From Fragilariopsis cylindrus CCMP1102 (lineage: Eukaryota > Bacillariophyta > Bacillariophyceae > Bacillariales > Bacillariaceae), in assembly GCA_900095095.1 (NCBI GenBank), contig FMBT01000423.1:1-64000 (forward strand): DNA of 64,000 nucleotides, given 5' to 3'. The notes under the pieces are model-generated. The model made no database searches. It saw nothing but the letters and a program-made list of their open reading frames with translations, and was not told where the DNA came from. Of the stretch, positions 55,493-64,000 are shown in pieces. Position 1 is the stretch's first letter. Each line of letters starts with the position of its first letter. The translations under genes were made by a program, and so were the position numbers.

Positions 55493-56305
55493 ATGAACAT
55501 CAACAATAGCTTGAACATTAGCAATGCGAAGAAACGGCAATACAACCATGAGAGCTGCAGCAGTGATACTACCAGCGATGAACAACAACTAAAACAACAA
55601 GACGTTATTTCTTTATCAGATTTTGTTCGAATTGCTTTCAGAGAGAATAATGGACTCATCAAGCATGATGTAGATTTGGAACAATCGATTGTGGAACGAT
55701 GTCAAACACGTATCACTGTTCCTACACAAGATATGTTAGAGTCGTATGGTATTCCTGGTCTTGTGAATGCAATTCGTGAAAATGATTTAGTGCAAGCCAA
55801 AAAACTGTATGAGGATAAAATTCTGACGTGCAATGCCTGTAACAGGTTCGGTGAATCAATATTACATATGGCATGCCGTCGAGGACATTTAGAAATGGTG
55901 GACTTTCTGATTAACACTGTTGGATTATCGATTATTAATATCAAAGATGATTATCATCGAACACCATTGCATGATGCCTTCTGGTCGTCATCAGTACAAA
56001 AATATGATATTGTCGATATGCTTCTTTCCCATTCACCGGAAGTTGTGGAATTATTATTTTGTAAAGATAAACGTGGATTTACACCATTAGATTATGCCAG
56101 AAAACAAGATTATTCGAAGTGGTATCAATTATTACAGGATAGAAAATCTTCCTTGCGGTCCTCGTTGATATCATCCACCACAATAACACGTGAGGAGGTG
56201 AGAGACCTTGTAGACATCCCTGCTGAACAACAACAACAGCAACAACAACAACAACAAACACTAATTAGTAACAAAAGACAACGTTCGCAGTACGAAATAG
56301 AATAG
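55493..56305 (+). CDS. Small diatom ankyrin-repeat protein
   Basis: 270 residues, single exon. After a polar N-terminus come MLESYGIPGLVNAIRENDL (about 80-98) and three ankyrin repeats with clear signatures: CNRFGESILHMACRRGHLEMVDFLI (quoted in part), DYHRTPLHDAFW and DKRGFTPLDYARK, ending SKWYQLLQDRK. NACNRFGES followed by HMACRRG is characteristic of a family expanded in diatoms. The C-terminus has a poly-Gln run and a basic tail. Ankyrin repeats bind other proteins; no partner can be named. It is probably cytosolic or nuclear, since there is no signal peptide. The start is the first ATG in frame. Confidence 0.88.
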   Translation: MNINNSLNISNAKKRQYNHESCSSDTTSDEQQLKQQDVISLSDFVRIAFRENNGLIKHDVDLEQSIVERCQTRITVPTQDMLESYGIPGLVNAIRENDLVQAKKLYEDKILTCNACNRFGESILHMACRRGHLEMVDFLINTVGLSIINIKDDYHRTPLHDAFWSSSVQKYDIVDMLLSHSPEVVELLFCKDKRGFTPLDYARKQDYSKWYQLLQDRKSSLRSSLISSTTITREEVRDLVDIPAEQQQQQQQQQQTLISNKRQRSQYEIE

Positions 56306-58291
56306 AATTACTATGTATAATATTATAGAAATAAGTCAAACATGCACACACACCTACGCATATACTTTTCTTCTACTTCTTCTTTTTTCAAACCTCTATT
56401 AATAGTATACATACCGGTAAAAGTCAGTAAGTTAGTTAGTGAACAACCTCTTTTTCGCCATAACTGATATGTATGCCATCACATGCCTGTGTAGGAGTAC
56501 AGAGGAACACAGAAGCAACCGTTTATTAGGAGGTTCACTGCTGACATAGCAACCTATGATGTATAACTTACTAGCCATAATAGACACACCCACCTTGCAT
56601 GTATAATATGTGAATGTAATGTGGATGTAGATATGAATGCATTGGGTGGAGTGACGTGGTGGTGTGGCTTGGAATTGAATGGAATGGAGTGATGATCAAA
56701 ATGTGTCCCCAGCTTGTCCTTTTTGTTTGTGCAGCCATGCCAGCATGCAGTACAGAGAAAGACACAACTGCCTCTGAGCTAGTTTGGTCCTGTGGCTAGG
56801 TGCATACATATGTGGAAGATTGCCTCATACAGGTAACAGTCTACAAAAGTATTATGTAAGATAGCCAAACACAAAATAGACCCACCCACACATTACATGT
56901 GAATGGAGGGAGTGGAGATGAAAAAGGTTGTGAGAGAAAAGTGCCAGGGCACAATAATACATATGATATGATGATGGCAAGTAGTGTTGCATGAGCAGAC
57001 TTGGTCTACTAATATATTATGTGACTACCGCATTGTATAGTGCAGACAAAGTGACACCATGCTCATCTATGTGTGGCCTGCAACAGTACAATTCTTTTTT
57101 TTAACATCATTGTTGCCACTATCTATTGATTTAATAAAAATGGAGCAACTTGACGTATTATGTGTACTACTTCTATTAGCTAGCTAGATTAGATAGCTAT
57201 ACTACTACTTTTATAATGCTAGCCACACAAAGGTACATTGAGCCCATTGTATTGTGTCAATAAATGATAGGAGAGACAGCTGTTTGTAACTACCACAATC
57301 ATGTGCCTGCCTACTATTTAATCATATATAGATTTAGTGTCACCAACAAAATGGATGACTGTATGTATCTACCATGTTCGCCATAGCATAATAAGACCCC
57401 CCAAAACAACTATGGTTCATATCTCGTATAGCTTGGTGTGTCTAGTCTACTAGACCACTGAGTTGTTGGATTAGCACTATTCTATCTACCTATCATCTGT
57501 AATTGTCTGAATAAAAGAAGTGGAAGTAATCTATTTATAATGTTGTTGTTGTTGTCATCATGCAAAGTGGGGGGTGGGCAGGCGGATCTACCTACACCCT
57601 TTCATTGATACATGATGTCAAAGTATATACATGCGCATGCATGCCATATCATCTTACTTATTCATCATAATAATTTTTTATTTACTATGGTAGCTGCATG
57701 CGATGTGTCACTCCTTCTTCTCCTCCTTATCTTCTTTCTTGTGACAGCCTTGTGTTGCATGATTGCTGTCCACAATGCAATGCAATTTGCTGCTGTTTTT
57801 TATAAAGTGTATGATGTTACTGCACTGCGCTGTGTGACTAATATGGGGTCTGGTAGCAGATTAGTTTGGTTTTAGTAAGTAGTATGCTTATAATTCTTCA
57901 TTTTGTATGTATGTATGTATGTTTCTTTGATTTGTTTACAATTTACTGTTGTTCTCTAGATCTGTGCTTCATTTAGTAAAGTGTGTGTGTTGTGTTGCAC
58001 CACCATACCATCCATGGTACACTACTTCTTCCTTTTTTCTTATGTTTGGACATCAGCCTTTTTTTATTTACATTGTTAGTTAGTTGGAAAACAAGGCAGG
58101 AATCTTTAGGATTATCATTATTTGTTGAATGAAACCATAAAAGTTCTTCCACAACTCGAATGTTTGCATGTTGTTGATGATGGTGCCATGCACTGCACTG
58201 CAGCACATTATATCATCATCATCGTCATCATAATGGTGAGTTCACTCTATCTTAATATTAGATTAAGTGTATATCACTTATGATAAAATTA

Positions 58292-58325
<34 letters not shown>

Positions 58326-59029
58326 TTTACTTGAGCAGTGCTCACTACCACAATCACACACCTACCTACTACTTTACAATACGATACTAGTACACAATAG
58401 AATTTGTAGTCCTACAGTATGTGTCGAGTGGCAGACAGACGCCCACACAGACGCATGATCATGCGATGCATTGCTTCGATCTTTTTTTTTGTCACGTTGT
58501 TAGTTGTGCTGTTTTGTTTTACACGCAAACAGATGATGCAGTCATCATCTTGGTGTTCGGGATTGATCTACAAGTAATCTTCTGTCGTGCTGTCTTCTCC
58601 ATCGATCGTGAGTTTCCGATTGATCCGACTTTAAATAATCTAAAACGCAGCAAGCAACAATATATCAAGAAAGTAATACACTCTGCTCGCCTCCACCGGT
58701 AACAAAGCTTACTTACCCACTCTCTCTTTAAACACAACATCAACTAACGAACGAACGACAGCAGTATCCACCAACATCCACGCATAACATAACATCTCAA
58801 CTAACAAACAACAGTAAGTATCAACTAACTAACATTAATTAAATTAACAAACGATAAAATAAGAAGAAGTTAGATACAGTCAGTAGATATAATAGACGAG
58901 TCAGTCGACACAGCATACACACAAACCAAAAAAAAGCTTCATCCTCCCTCCCCCCCCTCTCCTCCCTTTCATCAATCACCTCAAAAAATAAATAAATCAA
59001 GTCAAAATAAAACAAACGATAATAAAATA
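56306..59029. other. Long intergenic region with simple repeats
   Basis: Contains (TATG)n at about 57905-57922 and (TG)n at 58293-58323. Short repeated phrases (ACTACCACAATCA.. near 57290 and 58347; GACCCACCCAC/GACACACCCACC near 56581 and 56878) suggest decayed dispersed repeats. No coding sequence is recognised. The A-rich segment 58730-59029 is probably the ClpP 5' UTR and promoter. Confidence 0.45.
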
Positions 59030-59980
59030 ATGTTTCATTCATCATTATCCTTATTGTCAAAATCGGCATGCCGTCGTTCTTTTTCTTCTGTTGCAGCTGT
59101 CAGAAAAACAACAACAGTAATGGCACAACATCCACCACCACCACGACGATTATCATCCTTTCTTTCAAATAATACTACTAATACTACTAATAAACGATTC
59201 TATACGATACCAGTCGTATTAGAATCTGGTGCCGGTGGTGAACGATCCTTTGATATCTATTCCAGATTATTACGAGAACGTATTATTTGTATACATGGTG
59301 AAATTACTGATCAAATGTCATCCGTCGTGTGTGCCCAATTACTTTTTTTAGAATCAGAAGAACCTTCGAAATCAATTTCTATTTATATTAATTCACCTGG
59401 TGGTAGTGTGACAGCGGGAATGGCCATTTATGATACCATGCAATATATTCGTCCAGAGATACATACAATTGGAATGGGCCAAGCGGCATCGATGGGATCG
59501 TTATTATTAGCTGGTGGAAGTGTAGGGTGTCGAAATGCTTTACCAAATTCTACAATTATGTTACATCAACCAAGTGGCGGGGCACAAGGGATGGCATCCG
59601 ATATTGTAATTAGAGCAAATGAAATTACTCGACTTCGTAGTAAATTAAATGAGTTATATTTACATCATATAATAGAAGGACGTACATTACGTTTGAATAA
59701 TATAGATGTTGAAACAGAAAATAATTTGAATGACATTGAAATGGAAAAATCACCGGCCGAAAAAGCAGAAGAAGAAGAAAAAATAGTAGATACGTCACGG
59801 ATTGAAATTTTGGATCCTAAAGCATTATTACTAGAAATTGAAACTGTCATGGATCGTGATACCTTTATGACCGCCGAACAAGCCGTAACATTTGGTTTGA
59901 TTGATACAGTATTATATAAACGTGAACAGGATAATGATGAATTAAATATTTTAGAAAATGAAAAATATAAAAATGAATAA
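59030..59980 (+). CDS. CLPP: ATP-dependent Clp protease proteolytic subunit, mitochondrial type, with an insertion
   Basis: 316 residues, single exon. The first ~55 residues are rich in Arg and Ser without acidic residues, as in mitochondrial presequences, and there is no signal peptide or ASAFAP motif for a diatom plastid. The ClpP core starts at [20 protein letters not shown]. The triad is Ser154 (GQAASMGS), His179 (IMLHQPSGG) and Asp277 ([13 protein letters not shown]). Ser-His spacing equals that of E. coli ClpP (25), but His-Asp spacing is 98 instead of 49, because a ~49-residue acidic segment ([20 protein letters not shown]...) sits after the handle-helix sequence [12 protein letters not shown]. 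The protein should form the barrel protease with ClpX in the matrix. Insertion effects are unknown. Confidence 0.93.
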   Translation: MFHSSLSLLSKSACRRSFSSVAAVRKTTTVMAQHPPPPRRLSSFLSNNTTNTTNKRFYTIPVVLESGAGGERSFDIYSRLLRERIICIHGEITDQMSSVVCAQLLFLESEEPSKSISIYINSPGGSVTAGMAIYDTMQYIRPEIHTIGMGQAASMGSLLLAGGSVGCRNALPNSTIMLHQPSGGAQGMASDIVIRANEITRLRSKLNELYLHHIIEGRTLRLNNIDVETENNLNDIEMEKSPAEKAEEEEKIVDTSRIEILDPKALLLEIETVMDRDTFMTAEQAVTFGLIDTVLYKREQDNDELNILENEKYKNE

Positions 59981-60239
59981 AACAATTGAAGAAGAAATAG
60001 AAGCAGGAAAAAAAAAGGACAACAAGAAACGGATCGGGACGATTATATTGCATTGTATTGACCTGATGAATGACATAACTGACGGTAGTTTGTAGTGGAA
60101 GTCGCTAGTTGTAGTGGAAGGATGGATAGATGAATGCATGGATGAATGCATGAATTAGTAGTAGTAATATACAATAACTCGACCGAAATAAAAAAAGAAA
60201 GAAACAAGGAAGAAAAGAAACAGAGCGCACTAGATCGAG

Positions 60240-60595
60240 TTGGCGCGGTCGAATCGGCAATCGAATCGGCAATCGAATCGGCAATCGAATCGAATCGGCA
60301 ATCGAATCGAATCGAATCGAATACTAGTAAGAGGAATGATTTGAATTGAATTGAATTGAATTGAATTGAATTGATTTGAATTGAATTGAATTGAATTGAA
60401 TTGAATTGAATTGAATTGATTTGAATTGATTTGATTTGATTTGATTTGATTTGATTTGATTTGATTTGAATTGAATTGAATTGAATTGAATTGAATTGAA
60501 TTGAATTGAATTGGATTGAATTGGATTGGATTGGATTGAATTGGATTGAATTGAATTGAATTGAATTGAATTGAATTGAATTGAATTGAATCGTA
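60240..60595. repeat. Pentanucleotide satellite (TTGAA/TTGAT/ATCGA)
   Basis: From 60240 come imperfect (GAATCGGCAATC)n and (GAATC)n units, then about 250 bp of almost pure TTGAA, with blocks of TTGAT (60418-60470) and TTGGA (60510-60550). It starts about 260 bp past the CLPP stop codon. Apparent ORFs such as (FNSIQ)n on the minus strand are artefacts of the 5-bp period. Confidence 0.95.
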
Positions 60596-62123
60596 CGATA
60601 TACTCTGTACGATACAATACGATACGATACGAAATACAATACAATACATTTGATTAAAAAAAGATTAAAAAAATAAAGAATAAAAGATATTGATCTATAC
60701 TTAGTAGCTACAGCAGATATAAGCTACAGTAGCTTGTTACTTAGCTAGGCACGTTATTACAAAAGTCACGTTTCCACATATAGTATACAAGTGGACTTAT
60801 ATACGTCTAATCTGCATTCTCGTTAGTTGTTACTATTACTACTACTAGGTCCTACTACTAGTACAGTAGTATTTTTTTTTTGTGAGGTGAGAACTTATAA
60901 CATACCTGTACTGTAGTAATGTTTCATAGTTAGTTTCACTCCCGAACTAGCATAGCTCCTGGCTGTAGCTGGTGAGCCCTTTGTTTTTCGAGACAGACAG
61001 ACAGACAGACAGAGACAAAGAGACCGCGCGACAGGCACCAGCATCAGTATCAATGGATAGTACTTGGTTGTTGATGGGGGAAGGGAGAGATGGTTCTCTT
61101 CAGCAGGATGCAAGCAACTAAACGAAAATTATGACAAAAAAACCTACTCCTCCTTCCTCCCCGCAACGCATAATTCGGACGCGCTATCGCTTGGAATTAT
61201 TACAGATCATTATAAAACGCGTTGAACCCTTAAAATCTTCCTAAAATCTTCGCTTATTTTTATTTTTTTCGTTAAGTACATTCGTATTTTGTGACTAGGT
61301 AGAATTAAGGTTTTTGCGTGCTTTAGCGCTTGTTAATTTTCGGCCGATAGCGCGTGCGAATCATGCGTTGCCCGAAGTACTGTACGCGCGATAATCAAAA
61401 GGGGCTTGACATATCAAATTAAATGATAAATGCAAATCATCATTCGCCATTGCGTACACAAAGTTCTAAGTAATTCCATTGGCTTCGTCCAAGTAACTTT
61501 TCGTGGGACGCGAAGGAAAATGAAAGGAAAAGGTAGCGCGGTGAAACACCGTTGACATTTACCTTGGACCAGAGATAGGAAGTACTGTGCCGGGTTTTCT
61601 TTTGACCCACCTTTTGCGTCTCCGGCGTTACTAATAGCTTTGACAGACAGTCTAGTTTGATCGATCGTACGATCGTATATGTAGTATAACATAGTAGTCA
61701 AATAAAATAAGATGACGTGTAATTTGAAATTAAAAAGTTGCAGAGTACTATTACCTGATCATCGATTTGCATATTATATTATATTATATTCTATTCTATA
61801 TCATATATTATCTGTTTCGTCATGTTCGAAAGGTATAGTCCCCATCCCACCCATTCGTAACTGAGTTCTTGGGTGTCTTAATTGATGGAATCAAATCATT
61901 CTCGTGTCGTTCGCATCAAGATCTATATTGAACCTATACTCATCAGATAATTATGACGAGTCTTCAAAAAAAAACAATACCACATGAATTAAACAAAACC
62001 ATCAAGATCATTTAGTGTAACTTGTGGTAGTTGAGCTGCCGTTGATGGTAGGCAGACTTACATGATCGTAGTGAATTTCTAATCTCTGTTGTTTCCCATA
62101 CCGAACGATTATCATGCATACTA
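60596..62123. other. Intergenic with (ACAG)n
   Basis: Short CGATA/AATAC repeats follow the satellite. (GACA)n lies at 60992-61013. The minus-strand frame at 61414-61701 has no recognised content. Nothing else is seen. Confidence 0.5.
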
Positions 62124-62741
62124 TTACTTCTGGCAATGTAGATGATCTTTGTCAATGAAGTTGTTGTTAAATTCAAGTTCTGACCTTCTATTGACAAATG
62201 CTGGTGGTGCTATTGATGCTTTAGAAGAAGTAGTCGTCGTCATCGACGTCCATCTTTTCTTATTACTTGCGTATTTTCCTTTTTCAGTAATTATGTCGCC
62301 GTGATTGTTCCCTCCTTTTTTAATGATTGAAGGTAATACTGAAGGTTTTAATTTATCATCATCGATGCAGTTGTTATTAAATTCAAGCGATGATCTTCTA
62401 TTTAAAAATGCCGGTGGTGCTATTGATGCTGCTTTAGAAGAAGTAGTTGGCTTCCATGTTGATCGTTGTGAGGGATCATGTGCATGTGCATGCGCTTCTT
62501 CCATAAATCGGACCGAACGAGAACTACTCCTTCTAGGAACAGCTGGTAACATTATCTCTTCTTCTATTGTATCTAATGCTGTTGTTTCTACTTGGTTTCT
62601 AAAACTATTCATCGTGTCCTCCATCTCATTTTTTTTCGTCTTTCTGTTGATCATTACTGTGAGTACACCAATTTGTGAGTACAGCAGTGCAGTAGTACTA
62701 AAGGTCACTACTGGTCCCATTCTTTTGTAATGATATTTCAA
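62124..62741 (-). CDS. Unrecognised protein with an internal duplication
   Basis: 205 residues from 62741; an ATG at residue 40 (MEDTMNSFRNQ) is an alternative start that would drop an N-terminal hydrophobic stretch (VVTFSTTALLYSQIGVLTVMI), a possible signal anchor. The C-terminal half has two copies of SSKAxSIAPPAFLNRRSSLE with FNNNxID, about 70 residues apart, which is a recent internal duplication. A SRSVRFMEE segment fits the loose K/R-x-V-x-F pattern of PP1-docking motifs, but such matches are common by chance. No known domain is seen and the function is unknown. Confidence 0.55.
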   Translation of the reverse strand: MKYHYKRMGPVVTFSTTALLYSQIGVLTVMINRKTKKNEMEDTMNSFRNQVETTALDTIEEEIMLPAVPRRSSSRSVRFMEEAHAHAHDPSQRSTWKPTTSSKAASIAPPAFLNRRSSLEFNNNCIDDDKLKPSVLPSIIKKGGNNHGDIITEKGKYASNKKRWTSMTTTTSSKASIAPPAFVNRRSELEFNNNFIDKDHLHCQK

Positions 62742-62849
62742 TTTTTAATGCAATAGTAAAATATTAATGCTAGCATGACTACTAGCTAGTACAGTTTTAC
62801 GACACATTCACAACACGCGCTCAAAAAACTGCTTGAGTTGGCTTTTTTG

Positions 62850-63045
62850 ATGTACAAGCGTATGGCATCTGATACTTTAATTCGAGCAAATGAAATTACA
62901 AGACTTCGCGATACAGTACATTAAATGATTTATATTGTTATCATATTAGAAGGACCTAAATTATTACGTATTTAAGAATAAAAATGAAGAAGAAGAACAA
63001 GCACTTGCCGAAGCAGAGGAAAAAGAAAAAAATTCCCTATTTGTG
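62850..63045 (+). pseudogene. Decayed fragment of a second ClpP gene
   Basis: [17 protein letters not shown] (from 62862) matches [17 protein letters not shown] of the CLPP gene 3.2 kb upstream, at residues about 189-205. It is followed across a stop and frameshifts by LNDLYCYHI (for LNELYLHHI) and EGP, then by an acidic stretch NEEEEQALAEAEEKEK equivalent to the insertion of the intact gene. Sequence before and after shows no ClpP similarity. It is a partial, dead duplicate covering the handle helix and insertion only. Confidence 0.85.
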
Positions 63046-64000
63046 TGACTTACTCATCGGGAATCTTTGTGGTGCGCCTCTTTTTTCAACAAAAAAAAGC
63101 AAGTGCAACCTTCATTATACTTAAATGAATTAGTAGCGCAAAAGTAATAGGTTGAACCGTTAAGTAAGTATTAATGGGGTATCTAAGTGAATTCTTTAAT
63201 CGCTCAAAAGAGTGGCAAACAAACGCGTGGCGAATTCTTCATCGGATTCGTAAGCGAATTAATTGATTGATTGATTGACGAATAAGCGAATTCTACATCT
63301 TTAAAATGTACCGTTGAGCGGATTCTGAATAGTAGAATGCGAAACGAATTCTTTGTTGGATTCCTCTTAATCGATCGAAAATCTTGGTCAGATCGTTGAG
63401 TGAATCTTAATAGTGAAAGTCCCAAACGGACTCTTATAGTGTTAAATCACTACCGGTACTGTAACATAGCCTTACTATGCATTGGTTAACGACAAATAAC
63501 AACTACTTGTATACGGAAATACAGGTATTGTAATACAGTAGACTAAGGAATTCAAAAAGAAGCACAATACGTGAAAATTACAGTCGAAAGATGAATATTA
63601 TAAGATAGAAAAGATGATTGAACAACACTTCATAAAGCCAATTTAATTTCACGATAAATAAAAATAATTGCTCAATAATAAACATTTAGTAAAACAATGG
63701 TGGAGTTTGAACAAGAAGCTAGTGTTTCGGAACCATTCCTCTGGACAAGAGAATAATGGGATAAATAAATGGAAAGGACTTCGGTCACACCTCTTCCTGC
63801 CTCGATGCAAGATGATAGTATTCTAATTCCGACCGGGAAATGGAAAGACGGACTCTGTGATTGTTTTTCTGTTGGAATCTGCTATCCTTCTCTTTGCTGT
63901 GTCTTCTGTTCTAGAAATATTTCTTTGGACTAGATCATGACTCGAATGTCACTCACAACGTCCCATCTATGGGAATATCCAATTTTCCTCATCGTCGTCG
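63046..64000. other. Intergenic, nothing recognised
   Basis: Contains GCGAATTC-type short repeats at 63222-63350 (repeated GAATTCT or GATTC near CG.GAATTCTT). The minus-strand frame at 63204-63425 follows these repeats and is not supported. Nothing is seen to the window end. Confidence 0.45.

Noticed and set aside
60043-60649. Long minus-strand frames of (FNSIQ)n type and their plus-strand partners
   Set aside because: They are the result of a 5-bp satellite being open in all frames, with no non-repeat content.
1-64000. CRISPR arrays, rRNA and tRNA genes
   Set aside because: The direct repeats seen are simple or two-copy tandem duplications without spaced units; no rRNA core was recognised and no cloverleaf with both A and B boxes was found by eye.

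Overview
The window reads as nuclear DNA of a diatom (stramenopile). It is AT-rich, its genes have spliceosomal GT-AG introns of about 80-260 bp, and several gene families are typical of diatoms: secreted proteins with PTDAPT/PTKAP linkers and a Lys-rich six-Cys ShK-like domain, a small ankyrin protein of the diatom NACNRFGES type, a DUF6824-like protein, a degenerate Ty1/copia (CoDi-like) element, and many Asn/Ser/Asp-rich low-complexity proteins. The species cannot be fixed from sequence alone. Gene density is low. Intergenic DNA is full of short tandem duplications (about 65-240 bp units), microsatellites and decayed transposable elements.

Layout. 0-8.4 kb: ABCG half-transporter (+), copia pol remnant (+), DUF6824-like gene (-), and an unrecognised GC-richer secreted protein (+). 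8.6-15.2 kb: two secreted paralogues on the minus strand (the first frameshifted), with a tail-anchored flavodoxin-domain gene (+) between them. 16.9-19.5 kb: a six-exon trypsin-like protease with a C-terminal ShK-like domain that is reached only through frameshifts. 19.5-23.4 kb: a MITE-like inverted-repeat element, a reverse-transcriptase-like remnant (-) and a 1.7 kb dispersed repeat. 24.7-35.4 kb: low-complexity genes, a frameshifted secreted protein, a large diatom-type protein and a membrane protein. 38.1-40.2 kb: a tandemly duplicated upstream region followed by a four-exon secreted LPMO-like protein with a hevein (CBM18-type) and an ShK-like domain. 41.5-47.9 kb: two large low-complexity genes, one with an 11/22-residue helical repeat. 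48.3-50.0 kb: second copy of the 1.7 kb repeat. 50.6-51.4 kb: broken secreted Cys-rich gene and a broken potato-inhibitor-I-like gene. 55.5 kb: ankyrin gene. 59.0 kb: mitochondrial-type ClpP with an acidic insertion, followed by a large pentanucleotide satellite. 62.1 kb: small gene with an internal duplication. 62.85 kb: a decayed fragment of a ClpP copy.

A shared theme is secretion and the cell surface or extracellular space: the same ShK-like module ends the LPMO, the protease and both beta-rich paralogues, and a protease-inhibitor-like remnant lies nearby. No operon-like organisation, CRISPR, rRNA or convincing tRNA gene was seen. Several frameshifts sit in otherwise well-preserved genes, at least one at a homopolymer, so some may be assembly errors rather than real lesions.
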